In this document: positions 35,550 through 45,117 of the stretch, piece after piece | Numbering within the stretch: position 1 is the stretch's first letter | Layout: each line of letters starts with the position of its first letter | NCBI GenBank assembly: GCA_016215155.1 | Contig: JACRLQ010000098.1 | Span: 1-64,000 of the forward strand | Length of the DNA: 64,000 nt | Direction: 5' to 3' | DNA from: Nitrospirota bacterium | GTDB lineage: Bacteria; Nitrospirota; Thermodesulfovibrionia; Thermodesulfovibrionales; UBA6898 | Position numbers and translations under genes: made by a program | The notes under the pieces: generated by a model | Database searches by the model: none | Seen by the model: the letters and a program-made list of their open reading frames with translations, nothing else | Told to the model about the DNA's origin: nothing

Positions 35550-35637
35550 GTAGGTCTTTTCATTAAACTTTATTAATACGAGGGCCGCAGGACCGGTTGA
35601 TACACCTTTTTGCCGAAGTTAAGGTTAATATTAAATT

Positions 35638-35961
35638 GTGGGAGCAAAGAGAGAACATCAGCGGTTCCTGATAAAGCATCCGATAGAACTGCATGCCGGG
35701 GACCATACTATAAGCGGGGTCACGGTCAGGGTCTCCCGTAAAGGACTTTTTGTAAGGTCACAGTCAGGCTTCAGGGTCGGGACCCCTGTCGATATGGTCC
35801 TTCACCTTTCGGACGAGATATGGTGCAGATTGACGGGGACGGTCGTTTACTCGAGAAATATTGTCGAATTGAAAAGGCAAAACGGGATGGGAATAGAATT
35901 TTCGGGCATGGACCGGAAATATCTTGATTTTATCTCCTCCGTCGAAAAAGAACAGGCATGA
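35638..35961 (+). CDS. PilZ domain protein
   Basis: 107 residues from a GTG start. The c-di-GMP binding RxxxR is present (REHQRF, residues 5-9). The second motif, usually D/NxSxxG, reads VRVSRKGLFVR, so Ser and Gly remain but the acidic residue is replaced by Arg, which may weaken binding. The rest is the PilZ barrel (VDMVLHLSDEIWCRLTGTVVYS, GMGIEFSGM). It would be a receptor for c-di-GMP such as that made by the cyclase at 15723. It faces murA in convergent orientation. Confidence 0.88.
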   Translation: MGAKREHQRFLIKHPIELHAGDHTISGVTVRVSRKGLFVRSQSGFRVGTPVDMVLHLSDEIWCRLTGTVVYSRNIVELKRQNGMGIEFSGMDRKYLDFISSVEKEQA

Positions 35962-35968
35962 CTTCCGG

Positions 35969-37222
35969 CTATTCCTTTTCTCTCCTTATGTCGGCCCCAA
36001 GCCTGCCGAGCTTGTCCTCTATCTTCTCGTAGCCGCGGTCCAGGTGATAAATCCTGCTGATGGTCGTCCGGCCCTCCGCGGCTAAAGCGGCCACGATCAG
36101 TGACGCGCTTGCCCTGAGGTCTGTTGCCATAAGAGGCGCCCCTTTAAGTCTCTCTATTCCCCTGACTGTTGCCGTCCCTCCCTCTATGGTGATATCGGCG
36201 CCCATCCTCCTTAGTTCAGCCACGTGCATGAACCTGTTTTCAAATATCTTTTCCGAGATGACGCTTGTGCCCTGCGCGACACACATCATCGCCATGAACT
36301 GCGCCTGCATATCGGTAGGAAATCCCGGATAGGGCATGGTCTTAGTATTGGCCGCATTAAGCCTTTCGGGGCCTATGACCCGTATGCCGTCTTTTACATT
36401 CCTGAATCTGATGCCCGCGGCCCTGAGTTTATCGATAAGCGCGTCGAGGTGGTCAGGCCTGCACTTTTTTATGGTTATGTCCCCGGCCGTTATCCCGGCG
36501 ATCGTCATGAAGGTCCCGGTCTCTATCCGGTCAGGTATTATCGAATAGTCCAGCGGCCTGAGGCTTGTTACGCCGTCAATCTCTATAGTGCTGTCCCCGG
36601 CCCCCTTTATCTTCGCCCCCATCGATATAAGCGCGTTTGCAAGGTCCAGGACCTCGGGCTCTTTCGCCGCGTTCTCTATGACGGTCCTTCCTTCGGCCAG
36701 GACCGCGGCCATCATAATATTCTCGGTCCCGGTGACCGTCGGGATATCAAAATAAATAGCGGCGCCCCTCAGCCTCTTTGCCCTGGCAAGCACATATCCT
36801 GCCTCAAGCTTTATCGACGCGCCCATCTTCTTGAGCCCCATGAGATGCAGGTTGATGGGTCTCGCCCCGATTGCACAGCCTCCGGGCAGAGACACCTTTG
36901 CCCTCCCGAGTCTTGCCACCAGAGGACCCAGGATAAGGACCGATGCCCTCATCGTGCTGACAAGGTCATATGGCGCCTCATAATTGGAGATCCTGGAGCA
37001 ATTGAGGATAGCGCCGTTTTCATCCAGATGAAATCCGGCCCCCAGATTGGCGAGCAGTCTCCCCATGGTCATAATGTCCCTCAAACGCGGGACATTATGC
37101 AGAAGGTGGTCGCCTTCCGCAAGAATTGACGCGGCCATGATCGGCAAGGCGGCGTTCTTCGCCCCGCTTATCTCGACCGTGCCCGTTAGTTTCCTTCCGC
37201 CGTTTATTATAAGTCTGTCCAA
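35969..37222 (-). CDS. murA: UDP-N-acetylglucosamine 1-carboxyvinyltransferase
   Basis: MurA catalyses the first committed step of peptidoglycan synthesis. I set the start at the TTG at 37222 ([24 protein letters not shown]) because AAGGAGG lies four bases before it and the product is 417 residues, the family length; an upstream ATG would add 28 residues. The PEP-binding cysteine is in [17 protein letters not shown]. Other blocks are [33 protein letters not shown] and [14 protein letters not shown]. Confidence 0.96.
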   Translation of the reverse strand: MDRLIINGGRKLTGTVEISGAKNAALPIMAASILAEGDHLLHNVPRLRDIMTMGRLLANLGAGFHLDENGAILNCSRISNYEAPYDLVSTMRASVLILGPLVARLGRAKVSLPGGCAIGARPINLHLMGLKKMGASIKLEAGYVLARAKRLRGAAIYFDIPTVTGTENIMMAAVLAEGRTVIENAAKEPEVLDLANALISMGAKIKGAGDSTIEIDGVTSLRPLDYSIIPDRIETGTFMTIAGITAGDITIKKCRPDHLDALIDKLRAAGIRFRNVKDGIRVIGPERLNAANTKTMPYPGFPTDMQAQFMAMMCVAQGTSVISEKIFENRFMHVAELRRMGADITIEGGTATVRGIERLKGAPLMATDLRASASLIVAALAAEGRTTISRIYHLDRGYEKIEDKLGRLGADIRREKE

Positions 37223-37361
37223 AAGTCCTCCTTGCTTCTTTCGGAGTATTTTACCCTTATCAGGAATAAAAAGGAACAAAGACGCCACACGGACCAATGC
37301 GGCCACAACTCAGGGCCTCGTAAATAGAATATTTTAATTATACTGTGGTATATTTTTTCAT

Positions 37362-39218
37362 ATGATCAGAGACCTCAGGCTCCACGGCAGCATAGGCGAC
37401 ATCGACTATTTCGCTTTTGTTTCCGGCCTCAGCGCCTATAACACCTACTTCTATGAAGAAGAAGACTCCCGGATAAGGTTCTTCTCGCAGGGCAATGAGT
37501 TCAGCATAACTGAAAACAACGTGACCTACCGCGGAACCGGCGGCAGCTTCTGCGAGTATATGTTCGGGGTCGAAAAACCCCTCAAGGACATGGCCAAAAA
37601 CGACCTGCTCAACCGGCTGATCATGTTCGGCGCCTTTCTGGACGACAAGGAGCAGGTTGTTTTCACAAATAATACCGAGGGTATGGAGACCTTTTCGAGG
37701 CTGTTTCTCCAGGGACACGCGGTAACCAATTATTATTTTGTGGTCTCCTCGGCGTTCGGAGGTGATTACAGAAAGAGGCAGAGACAGATACTGAAGATGG
37801 TCGGGAAGTTCCTCAAGAGGACCAACCTGCTCGCCGACGACCGGGACACCGAGCTGCTCGAACGGTTCTGTTTAGAACTCAAAGAGGAACATTCCGTTGT
37901 CTTTATCTTCAAGCTGATAAACCGCGCCAATCAGGAATATTACAATACGCTCCGGACACTCTACGCTAAAGATCGCGAGTTGAGCTTTGAAGACCAGGCG
38001 CTCCTCGAAAAAATCGTCCTCAGCAACAATATCGACGGGTATCAGCAGGAGCGCATGAAGATCGACATAATGTACAAACACCCTGAAAACCGTGTCGTCG
38101 TCGATGAATACCAGGCCGTGCTCGTAAAAGGCCTTGCCAGAGATACCCTCCAGGCGTCTGAATACGCCAGGCTTAACAGGCTCCGTACGCTGAGCATAAG
38201 AAACAACATCCCGAGCGTGCTTTTTGATACCCTCGACGAACTGCTGCTTAAGGGCAAAAAAATCCAGGAGACCGGCGAACAGAACTATCTTAAGGACGTA
38301 AGGGCCGTGCTGGAGAACCTGTTTTTCAAAGACCCCTCTTTAAAACAGCATATCATCAGGGAAGATATTGTAAAACTGATCAGGGCAAAGCATACGGCTT
38401 ATTCGCTGAACGACCGGGGCTTTGATCAGGTGCTGCTCGACATCGGAAGGGCCTGCGACGAGCTTTCGAGGGAAACCGACAACTTCAGCATCTTCGAGGA
38501 ACTGAGTTCTCTTATTACGTACTTTGACCGTTACGATAACATTCATGCCGTTTTAAGCCAGCTGGCGTTTATGAAGAACATCGATTTCAAAGAGGGCTCA
38601 CTGAGAAGTCTCCTGGGGAACAAGGAGGCCTTCGATACCCTCGACCCCGGCCTCTTCACCTCCGTTTTTATAAAAGACATCCTCGAAAATAAATATATCA
38701 CAAACTACGGCAAACAAAAAATTCGACTGATCGTAAAAGGTCTTGAAAGCATCCGTCAGGGCGAGGCCTCCCTCAGGGACATAATCACCGCTCTTCGGAA
38801 CCTGTCAGACGAAGAAAAACTCTACAATGAGACCCACGTCGCCCTTAAGGAGAGGATGCGGAGCTTCTTCCCCGGCCTTGAGATGAAACAAGTGAGGGAA
38901 AAGATAAGGGCCGACATCATGAAAGAGCTTGCGGAAAAAGGGATGGCCAAAAAGATTCCGGAGAAACTTTTCGAGAAGGTCTTTATAGACCTCCGTAAGG
39001 AATCGGTCTATCTCAATCAGATCTTCCCTGAGGTCATCGTTTCACGCAATGCCGTGCTGAGGGAGGACTTCCTCGACAACAGCGGTCTCGACAGGTTCTA
39101 TGTCGAGTCCCTTGAAAGGGAATACTTCGAGGAGAAAGGGCTTGATACCGGCCTGCTTGAATCTATACGGGACTATAATAAGGGGGCTCAGAAAACTGGA
39201 GGCGACGAGCGGATTTGA
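37362..39218 (+). CDS. Large conserved hypothetical protein (618 aa)
   Basis: A soluble, mostly helical protein with no signal or membrane segment, many charged residues and aromatic-rich N-terminus (GDIDYFAFVSGLSAYNTYF). It may belong to the uncharacterised family TIGR04442 found in Geobacter-like bacteria, but I am not sure of that. No catalytic motif is visible. Its last seven codons and stop lie inside the tRNA-Cys gene on the other strand, so the coding end and tRNA 3' half share DNA. Composition is like neighbouring genes. Confidence 0.85.
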   Translation: MIRDLRLHGSIGDIDYFAFVSGLSAYNTYFYEEEDSRIRFFSQGNEFSITENNVTYRGTGGSFCEYMFGVEKPLKDMAKNDLLNRLIMFGAFLDDKEQVVFTNNTEGMETFSRLFLQGHAVTNYYFVVSSAFGGDYRKRQRQILKMVGKFLKRTNLLADDRDTELLERFCLELKEEHSVVFIFKLINRANQEYYNTLRTLYAKDRELSFEDQALLEKIVLSNNIDGYQQERMKIDIMYKHPENRVVVDEYQAVLVKGLARDTLQASEYARLNRLRTLSIRNNIPSVLFDTLDELLLKGKKIQETGEQNYLKDVRAVLENLFFKDPSLKQHIIREDIVKLIRAKHTAYSLNDRGFDQVLLDIGRACDELSRETDNFSIFEELSSLITYFDRYDNIHAVLSQLAFMKNIDFKEGSLRSLLGNKEAFDTLDPGLFTSVFIKDILENKYITNYGKQKIRLIVKGLESIRQGEASLRDIITALRNLSDEEKLYNETHVALKERMRSFFPGLEMKQVREKIRADIMKELAEKGMAKKIPEKLFEKVFIDLRKESVYLNQIFPEVIVSRNAVLREDFLDNSGLDRFYVESLEREYFEEKGLDTGLLESIRDYNKGAQKTGGDERI

Positions 39219-39272
39219 ACCGCTGAATAAAGGTTTTGCAGACCTCCCCCTTAGCCACTTGGGTACGTCGCC
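39197..39272 (-). tRNA. tRNA-Cys (GCA)
   Basis: The reverse strand reads GGCGACGTACCCAAGTGGC, then anticodon loop CTGCAAA with GCA, then GGTTCGAATCC (T arm), acceptor CGTCGCC, discriminator T and encoded CCA (39200-39197). Acceptor GGCGACG pairs with CGTCGCC. U73 and GCA are identity elements of cysteine tRNA. Confidence 0.95.
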
Positions 39273-39295
39273 TTTTAAAAAGCAACCCGTGAAAA

Positions 39296-39350
39296 GTGAA
39301 TGGTGAAGAGTTAATCGGTTTTATTTGATTTTTTACTGTTCACTATTCAC
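39296..39350. repeat. Inverted repeat between the two tRNA genes
   Basis: GTGAATGGTGAA (39296-39307) and TTCACTATTCAC (39339-39350) form a long AT-rich hairpin with one G-T pair. Similar 'ttcactattcac' repeats are common as intergenic palindromes. It may separate or process the tandem tRNAs. Confidence 0.55.
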
Positions 39351-39359
39351 TGAATTTGT

Positions 39360-39434
39360 TGGAGCGGGAAACGGGATTCGAACCCGCGACCCCAACCTTG
39401 GCAAGGTTATGCTCTACCACTGAGCTATTCCCGC
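39360..39434 (-). tRNA. tRNA-Gly (GCC)
   Basis: The reverse strand reads GCGGGAATAGCTCAGTGGTA, anticodon loop CTTGCCAAG with GCC, T arm GGTTCGAATCC, acceptor TTCCCGC, discriminator T and encoded CCA (39362-39360). The seven acceptor pairs are complete. Confidence 0.96.
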
Positions 39435-39550
39435 ATCTGTTCCAAAAAGAAGCGCCCGGACATCGAAACAGTCCTTAACTTATTGGCGCATCTTAAGGTA
39501 TAATTATAATTGATTTCAAAAAAAATAAACAAGGGATTTTCATAAAAATA

Positions 39551-41023
39551 ATGTTATTTCCTGACCTCAGCACCTTCAGGGGCCTGACAAAAAAAGGCAA
39601 TCTGATCCCGGTATATAAAGAGATCCTCGCGGACACCGACACCCCGGTGACCGCGTTCATGAAGGTAGGGGGCTCGCCGTCTTTTCTGCTTGAGAGCGTC
39701 GAGGGCGGGGAGAAATGGGCCCGGTATTCCTTCATCGGGTCGCGTCCTTCGAGGACCATCAGCGGCACTGGAAACAGGGTCGAGATCACGGACGCTTCAG
39801 GCCTTTCCCAGGTGGTCCATTCCGAGACCCCTTTTGACATTGTGGAAAAAGAGATATCCAGATATACCCCCGTCGAGACGGAGGGCCTGCCGAGGTTCTT
39901 CGGAGGTCTCGTCGGCTACATAGGATACGATATGGTGCGCTACTTCGAACCGATAAGCGAAAGACCGAAGGCAGGCCTCGGCCTGCCGGAGTTCTTTCTT
40001 ATGCTGACCGACACCATGCTCATCTTCGATAACCTGAGACAGAAGATCAAGGTCATATCGAACGCCCATATAAACGGGCAGTCTGCTGAAGAGGCTTACA
40101 GGGAGGCAGAACGGAAGATAGACAATCTCATCTCCATGCTCCGCAACCCACTGGTAATGAAGCAGACGGACAAAGGCGCCGGCGCGGGAGCTTTCGGATC
40201 AAACTATTCAAAGGACGATTTTATGTCTTCAGTCGTTGCTGCCAAGGAGTATATCAAGGCAGGCGATATTTTCCAGGTCGTCTTGTCCCAGCGTTTCGAC
40301 CGGCCGACGTATGCCGACCCGTTCGACATATACAGATCGCTTCGGGTCATCAACCCTTCGCCTTACATGTACTATATCGACATCGGAGATGCAAAAATCG
40401 TCGGATCATCACCTGAAATCCTCGTCAGACTTGAAGACGACAAAATAGTCCTGCGTCCGATCGCCGGGACAAGACGGCGCGGGAAGACCGAGGATGAGGA
40501 TGCAGCGCTTGAGCAGGAGCTAAAAAAAGACCCGAAGGAGACGGCCGAGCATATCATGCTTGTTGATCTCGGAAGAAACGATGTCGGCAGGGTGGCAAAG
40601 ACAGGGACTGTCAGGGTCACGGAGATGATGGAGGTCGAAAGGTACAGCCATGTTATGCACCTTGTGTCGAATGTCGAAGGAGAGATCCTGAGCGGTCTTA
40701 ACGCCTTTGACGTTCTGAGGGCCTGCTTCCCGGCCGGGACTGTCTCCGGGGCTCCGAAGGTCAGGGCGATGGAGATCATAGAGGAACTTGAACCAACGCG
40801 GAGAGGACCTTATGCCGGCTCTGTAGGCTATTTCAGCTATTCCGGAAACATGGATACCTGCATAACGATCAGGACCCTTATCCTGAAAGACGGCAGGGTC
40901 TACGTCCAGTCAGGGGCCGGGATCGTCGCCGATTCCGAACCTGAAAATGAATACACCGAAACCCTCAATAAGGCAAAAGGCATGATTAAGGCCGTCGAGA
41001 TGGCAGAGGAAGGACTAAACTGA
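39551..41023 (+). CDS. trpE: Anthranilate synthase component I
   Basis: 490 residues. It turns chorismate into anthranilate using ammonia from TrpG. Family blocks include the N-terminal [20 protein letters not shown] (the tryptophan-binding LLES element of feedback control), [61 protein letters not shown] and [18 protein letters not shown] favours TrpE over PabB. The stop overlaps the trpG start (TGATG). Confidence 0.95.
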   Translation: MLFPDLSTFRGLTKKGNLIPVYKEILADTDTPVTAFMKVGGSPSFLLESVEGGEKWARYSFIGSRPSRTISGTGNRVEITDASGLSQVVHSETPFDIVEKEISRYTPVETEGLPRFFGGLVGYIGYDMVRYFEPISERPKAGLGLPEFFLMLTDTMLIFDNLRQKIKVISNAHINGQSAEEAYREAERKIDNLISMLRNPLVMKQTDKGAGAGAFGSNYSKDDFMSSVVAAKEYIKAGDIFQVVLSQRFDRPTYADPFDIYRSLRVINPSPYMYYIDIGDAKIVGSSPEILVRLEDDKIVLRPIAGTRRRGKTEDEDAALEQELKKDPKETAEHIMLVDLGRNDVGRVAKTGTVRVTEMMEVERYSHVMHLVSNVEGEILSGLNAFDVLRACFPAGTVSGAPKVRAMEIIEELEPTRRGPYAGSVGYFSYSGNMDTCITIRTLILKDGRVYVQSGAGIVADSEPENEYTETLNKAKGMIKAVEMAEEGLN

Positions 41024-41592
41024 TGCTTTTGATGATAGATAATTACGATTCTTTTACTTACAACCTTGTTCAGTATCTCGGCGAACTCGGAGAGGACATC
41101 AGGGTATTCAGAAATAACAGGATCACAATTGCCGAGATCGAGGCGATGCGCCCGGAGCGGATAGTCGTCTCTCCCGGCCCCTGCACCCCCAATGAGGCCG
41201 GCATATCCGTCGAGCTGATACGGCACTTCGCCGGACGGACCCCGATACTCGGGGTCTGCCTGGGTCATCAGTCCATTGGCGCTGCCTTTGGCGGAGATAT
41301 AATCCGGGCGCCTAAGCTAATGCACGGCAAGACCTCGATGATCAGTCATGACGGAAAGACTATCTACTCTGGACTGCCTAACCCTTTTATAGCTACGCGG
41401 TATCATTCACTTGTGATCAAGGAAGATACGATGCCCGGATGCCTTGAGATAACTGCCCGGGCTGACGACGGCGAGGTCATGGGGGTAAGACATAAGGAAT
41501 TTATCGTCGAAGGGGTCCAGTTCCATCCGGAGTCGATCCTTACGACCGCAGGGAAGGACCTGCTGAGGAATTTTTTGAAGCTTAAGTATTAG
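41023..41592 (+). CDS. trpG: Anthranilate/aminodeoxychorismate synthase glutaminase
   Basis: 189 residues, class I glutamine amidotransferase: [31 protein letters not shown], the nucleophile in [16 protein letters not shown] and the His-Glu of VQFHPESIL. It is translationally coupled to trpE. In many bacteria one such subunit serves both TrpE and PabB. The operon stops here: trpD, trpC, trpF, trpB and trpA do not follow. Confidence 0.95.
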   Translation: MLLMIDNYDSFTYNLVQYLGELGEDIRVFRNNRITIAEIEAMRPERIVVSPGPCTPNEAGISVELIRHFAGRTPILGVCLGHQSIGAAFGGDIIRAPKLMHGKTSMISHDGKTIYSGLPNPFIATRYHSLVIKEDTMPGCLEITARADDGEVMGVRHKEFIVEGVQFHPESILTTAGKDLLRNFLKLKY

Positions 41593-41599
41593 GCCGTTT

Positions 41600-41797
41600 T
41601 CAAAAAGAACTTCTCGTTAAACCAACACCCGCATAAACCGCGATGATTCCGGCAGCAATATAAACTACGGAGGTCAGTCTTTTTACAGACCCGTCTCTCT
41701 TTGCCAAAGATACAATCCCTGCCATGAAGGCAACCCCTCCAACCAGAATAAGGTTAATGCCGATGACCAGACTGAAAATATTACTGAGCGAACCCAT
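41600..41797 (-). CDS. Small two-helix membrane protein (65 aa)
   Basis: Two hydrophobic segments (FSLVIGINLILVGGVAFMAGIVSLA and VYIAAGIIAVYAGVGL) are separated by a basic loop KRDGSVKRL. No family is recognised. It ends close to trpG in convergent orientation. A plausible small membrane protein of unknown role. Confidence 0.6.
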   Translation of the reverse strand: MGSLSNIFSLVIGINLILVGGVAFMAGIVSLAKRDGSVKRLTSVVYIAAGIIAVYAGVGLTRSSF

Positions 41798-41879
41798 ATG
41801 ATATCCTTGTCATACCAAATTCCCCATTATTTCAGTTTCTTTCTGCCGATATGCGGCAATTCTTTATAATTCTTGCTGC

Positions 41880-42665
41880 TTACCACCGGCGTGCCGGTCT
41901 GTCTTTCAATATCTTTTCGCGTCCGGCCTGCAACAGCCCCTCCGTCCTGCGCATCCTTTTTAAGAGGAGTAAAGCCCTTAGATCCCTGTATTTAGTTATC
42001 TTAGTTGTCGTGGCCTCGCCCAGCATGGTTAAAATCAGTTCAATGTCTGTCATATGATCACGCAGGTTCTCTCGCTCCAGTCCCTTCACCTGCTTGTATT
42101 CATCGACCTTAAGATCAAACGCCCCCTGCATAATCTCATTGGTCAGAATAGCAAATTCCTGATTGCTCCGAACTCCCCGGGTTTTCCATTCATCGGTCAA
42201 ATCCTGACGCACGGCTATCCCCCGCGTCCGCTTGTCTATCCATTCCTTGGGGTACCCCTTCTTTTCATAAAGCTCCTTCATCCGCTCCATGGACAGTTCA
42301 GGGTTTTCTATCTCGTCAATCCTCTCTTTGCCTACCCGGGCCAGCCAGCGTTTGAAAGGTTCCACCTTCGGGGAAGGGATTGACTGGATAATGCGGAACA
42401 TGGTTTCTGTATCGGCACAGTCAGAGGCATAAAATTTTCCATCTGATGACTGCAATTTCAGTTGTCCGATTTTTTCGGACAACTGATCATATCCCTCCTT
42501 AAATAGCCTCTTTTTAAGGTCGTTCCAGTATTTTCGGGGCCTGTCGCTCCCAACCAGAACCTCGATAACGTCAATAATCGAAAACCACCATTCGCCCTCA
42601 TGGAATACTTTTCTGATGTGCTTTCCCTGAAAAACCGCGAGCTTGTTGTCTTCAGTCTTGCTCAT
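41880..42665 (-). CDS. BRO-N domain protein (phage antirepressor-like)
   Basis: 261 residues from the ATG at 42665 (GGGAGG eight bases before). The N-terminal BRO domain reads FHEGEWWFSIIDVIEVL, RPRKYWNDLKKRL, then FYASDCADTETMFRIIQSIPSPK and PFKRWLARVGKERIDE. The C-terminal half is helical and charged (GIAVRQDLTDEWKTRGV). Such proteins occur in phages and beside restriction genes as DNA-binding regulators. A second, fragmentary BRO sequence lies at 43581-43688, and an HsdR fragment just upstream. Confidence 0.87.
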   Translation of the reverse strand: MSKTEDNKLAVFQGKHIRKVFHEGEWWFSIIDVIEVLVGSDRPRKYWNDLKKRLFKEGYDQLSEKIGQLKLQSSDGKFYASDCADTETMFRIIQSIPSPKVEPFKRWLARVGKERIDEIENPELSMERMKELYEKKGYPKEWIDKRTRGIAVRQDLTDEWKTRGVRSNQEFAILTNEIMQGAFDLKVDEYKQVKGLERENLRDHMTDIELILTMLGEATTTKITKYRDLRALLLLKRMRRTEGLLQAGREKILKDRPARRW

Positions 42666-42775
42666 GCACATTCCCTCCCGTCTCCACTCCCGCCATTGCC
42701 GATTCCAACCATTTCGGTGATTTCAACGAAATGGGCTGCTACCCTCTGCCCCATAAACTCAAATTTTACCGGCAT
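42662..42775 (-). CDS. Small frame between HsdR fragment and BRO gene (37 aa)
   Basis: MPVKFEFMGQRVAAHFVEIT and 17 further residues. Its ATG overlaps the stop of the HsdR fragment (TAATG), and its stop overlaps the BRO start (ATGA), a spacing typical of coupled genes. No family is recognised. It may be the remains of another restriction-operon gene. Confidence 0.35.
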   Translation of the reverse strand: MPVKFEFMGQRVAAHFVEITEMVGIGNGGSGDGRECA

Positions 42776-42891
42776 TAGTGTTCAGTGTCCGTGATGTCGG
42801 ACTGTTCAAGGACACCGTACTTATGCTCGCGTATGAGGAAGTCAGCGATGTGCTGTTGAAAGGTCAGTTCGGGTGCTTTGCGTTTAGCCAT
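42775..42891 (-). pseudogene. N-terminal fragment of a type I restriction HsdR-like protein
   Basis: 38 residues, MAKRKAPELTFQQHIADFLI then REHKYGVLEQSDITDTEH and a stop. This matches the usual start of HsdR-family type I restriction subunits, which run to about 1000 residues; everything after DTEH is gone. The cut is flush with the next small frame, so a deletion probably removed the rest of the gene. Confidence 0.65.
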
Positions 42892-42909
42892 GTTCTTCTT
42901 TTAAGCAAT

Positions 42910-43233
42910 TCATTTTGGACCACCCAGCAGCCGCGCCAATGCCGAATGATAGACAGCCATATCTTCCCGTTTATCGATCGCCAGAACCAGGACAACCAGC
43001 ACGTCATCCTCGACAGTATATATCAGGCGATAGCCCTGCTTGCGGAGCTTGATTTTGTAACAATTGCGCAAATTGCCATGCAGCTTTGAACCCGGTATAT
43101 GCGGCTGTTCAAGTCGCTTCTTGAGAGCCTTGCGCAAGGGCTCTTTGACGCTGCCGTCAAGCGCATGCCACTCTGCCAACGCCTCGGGAATAAACTTCAG
43201 ACGGTAGCTGTGAGTGACTTCAGATTTCGTCAA
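42910..43233 (-). CDS. RelE/ParE family toxin
   Basis: 107 residues with the RelE fold: YRLKFIPEALAEWHALDGSVKEPLRKALKKRL, then LHGNLRNCYKIKLRKQGYRLIY and VLVLAIDKREDMAVYHSA. Toxins of this kind cut mRNA on the ribosome. The basic strand (KIKLRKQGYRL) and the final Tyr are kept, so it looks active. It overlaps the antitoxin gene by 14 bases. Confidence 0.92.
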   Translation of the reverse strand: MTKSEVTHSYRLKFIPEALAEWHALDGSVKEPLRKALKKRLEQPHIPGSKLHGNLRNCYKIKLRKQGYRLIYTVEDDVLVVLVLAIDKREDMAVYHSALARLLGGPK

Positions 43234-43471
43234 TATCCACCTCTACGGCGGCATCCTTCTGGGCCAAACGATGGCGGATGAGCTCGGCGAGATCGCCGTC
43301 TATCATCTGTTCGACCAGAGCTTCAAACATTCGCGGGGTCACCATGTAAAACACCGGACGGTTGTGGTTGAGGACCGCCACCGGCCTTTCACCCGCAGTG
43401 CGAAGCACCTGGGCCGGGTTTTTCTTAAATTCAGACATGCTTATAGAAAGGTCGGCATAGATAGTGTCCAT
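43220..43471 (-). CDS. Phd/YefM-type antitoxin
   Basis: 83 residues: a DNA-binding N-terminal part (ADLSISMSEFKKNPAQVLRT, PVAVLNHNRPVFYMVTPRMFEAL) as in StbD/Phd antitoxins and an acidic C-terminus (AAVEVDIDEI) that would bind the toxin. AGGAGG precedes the ATG. It should neutralise the RelE protein and repress the pair by binding the repeats upstream. Confidence 0.9.
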   Translation of the reverse strand: MDTIYADLSISMSEFKKNPAQVLRTAGERPVAVLNHNRPVFYMVTPRMFEALVEQMIDGDLAELIRHRLAQKDAAVEVDIDEI

Positions 43472-43491
43472 AATTATAACCTCCTGTTGGA

Positions 43492-43512
43492 TATAGCTCT
43501 AATTATAGCTCT
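43492..43512. promoter_or_regulatory. Candidate toxin-antitoxin operator
   Basis: Two direct copies of TATAGCTCT, 12 bp apart (43492-43500 and 43504-43512), each containing the palindrome AGCT, lie 20 bp before the antitoxin start. This is a likely site for autorepression. Confidence 0.5.
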
Positions 43513-43580
43513 ATATTTGGAGCTTTTCAAGCTTTGGGTCCAGTTTGGGCGATATTCTCACCCGCCCCACAGCTGCCGCT

Positions 43581-43688
43581 GACTACCTTTTTTAGGTCGA
43601 TCCAATATCGCTTGGGAATGCTGCTGTCCGTCAAGACCTCGCTGACATCAATGATCGAAAACCACCCTTCGCCTTCATGAATAAAAAA
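43581..43688 (-). pseudogene. Fragment of a second BRO-N gene
   Basis: The reverse strand encodes FFIHEGEGWFSIIDVSEVL and PKRYWIDLKKVV, clearly similar to the N-terminus of the BRO protein at 41880, and then loses similarity. No intact start or remainder is present. It marks a past duplication or a second insertion in this island. Confidence 0.7.
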
Positions 43689-43718
43689 GGGGCGCTGTCT
43701 TTCACAGAGCCCCTTTGA
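43683..43718 (-). terminator. Terminator after the YkgJ gene
   Basis: On the reverse strand, AAAGGGGC-U-CUGU-GAAAG-ACAG-C-GCCCCUUUUUU forms a stem of about 12 pairs with one mismatch and ends in a T-run. It lies about 35 bp past the stop of the YkgJ gene. Confidence 0.85.
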
Positions 43719-43753
43719 AAATGCTTTATTTGCTAAAGGTCTTATTAGCAGGC

Positions 43754-44650
43754 TCAAATCTCCGGTCCTACTACTTTTCTCTCCACCTTCATCGCGGCCT
43801 GCCTTCTTGCCTGCGCCTCTTTCCTTGCATCTTCCCTGACCTTGAAGTCGCCTTCGCCATAAAGGGTGAACCTGAGCCACGAGAGGGAAAATTTCAGCAG
43901 TTCCAGTTCGTCATTTTTCAGCTTCTCTATCACTTCAGGCTCTATCTCATAGGCCTGGAGGAACCTGCTTTCAAAGACAAATTTCCTGAAGGAATCAAGG
44001 TTTGTGCTTACCATGAAAAACAGGTCCAGTGACTTCTGGCTGAACTCCACCATGCCGAGGGTCTTTGCCTTCAGGACGATCTCCATCCAGTCGTCGTTTA
44101 CCGCGTCGTAAACATCGGAGCCCTGGTCGGCGCGCCATTCGTCGATCGTCCATTCTTTATCTTCGTTATGCCCGAGACAATGGTCTTCCTTTATCTTTAT
44201 GAAAAAATTGGTGCCTGTTTCCTTATCGAACTGCTTCATTATCCCCATGCCTATCGGATAATACCGGCATGTAAGGGGACGGTCTTCATACACGGTGCAG
44301 CCCTCTTTCGTTACAAACGGACAGGACCTTGTTTCGTCTTCCTTCATCTTCATTACCGCGACGGGAAGCTGTGACCTGTCGATCACGGTCTGGAGAGTAT
44401 GCGTAAGGAGAAACTCGTCATAGGTCATCCCGAGCCTTTTTTTCAGTCTGTATATGTCATACGGGGACAGGAATATCTTTATCCCGCTGCAGCATTTTGT
44501 AAAACACGCGATGCCGGGATAGCAGCGGAACTTCATCTTTGATTTCCCGGTCAGGTACTCCGGAACAATGACGCTCTTTTCTATCTTGCCCTCAAGATGT
44601 TTTTTTATATCATTAATATCGGTACTGCCGTTATTGTCCGCGGTGGCCAT
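43754..44650 (-). CDS. YkgJ family cysteine cluster protein
   Basis: 298 residues. The cysteine cluster is CYPGIACFTKCC and later CPFVTKEGC, RPLTCRYYPIG, the pattern of proteins thought to bind zinc or an iron-sulfur centre. An extended C-terminal half (about 170-298) is helical and charged, longer than the short YkgJ proteins. A CHLG-type extra cysteine occurs in KEDHCLGHNED. Function is unknown; longer forms are common in anaerobes. Confidence 0.87.
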   Translation of the reverse strand: MATADNNGSTDINDIKKHLEGKIEKSVIVPEYLTGKSKMKFRCYPGIACFTKCCSGIKIFLSPYDIYRLKKRLGMTYDEFLLTHTLQTVIDRSQLPVAVMKMKEDETRSCPFVTKEGCTVYEDRPLTCRYYPIGMGIMKQFDKETGTNFFIKIKEDHCLGHNEDKEWTIDEWRADQGSDVYDAVNDDWMEIVLKAKTLGMVEFSQKSLDLFFMVSTNLDSFRKFVFESRFLQAYEIEPEVIEKLKNDELELLKFSLSWLRFTLYGEGDFKVREDARKEAQARRQAAMKVERKVVGPEI

Positions 44651-44862
44651 GGATGCTCCCTTAAATGTTAATATGTTTCAATGAACTTTGCGGCCGGCAA
44701 AACAAGGGAAGAGTTAAAAGATTATGCCATGTCCGCGCCGCCAAGTTTCCACTGAATGCGAGTTGGTGTTATTATACTACATCGTGGACATATATATCAC
44801 CGCGGAGGTATATAGGGTCCGGATTTAGCCCTGTTTATACCGGATGCCGGAAGGAGCATATC

Positions 44863-45117
44863 TTGAAGAAGATCACCGTGTATTCCCTCAGTACCTGCCC
44901 GGCATGCAAGAAGCTTAAGGCATTCCTGGATGAAAAAGGCATTTCATATAGCCTCATCGAGGTGGACACTCTCGATTCCGGCGAGCAGTGGGCCGTAACA
45001 AAGGAGCTTTCCAGGCATAACCCGGGCAAGACCTTTCCTACTACCGTAGTTGAAGAGGTTATAATCGGATTCCGTCCCGAGGAGCTTACAGTCAAAATTA
45101 TGGCGGCGTCGGAATGA
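44863..45117 (+). CDS. Glutaredoxin-like protein
   Basis: 84 residues from a TTG start with AAGGAG before it; the frame is open further upstream but non-coding there. The active site is LSTCPACKKLKAFL and the cis-proline lies in GKTFPTTVV. It resembles glutaredoxin/NrdH-type proteins that take electrons from a reductase. Its stop overlaps the ATG of the ferredoxin-thioredoxin reductase chain, which is therefore its likely electron donor. Confidence 0.9.
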   Translation: MKKITVYSLSTCPACKKLKAFLDEKGISYSLIEVDTLDSGEQWAVTKELSRHNPGKTFPTTVVEEVIIGFRPEELTVKIMAASE

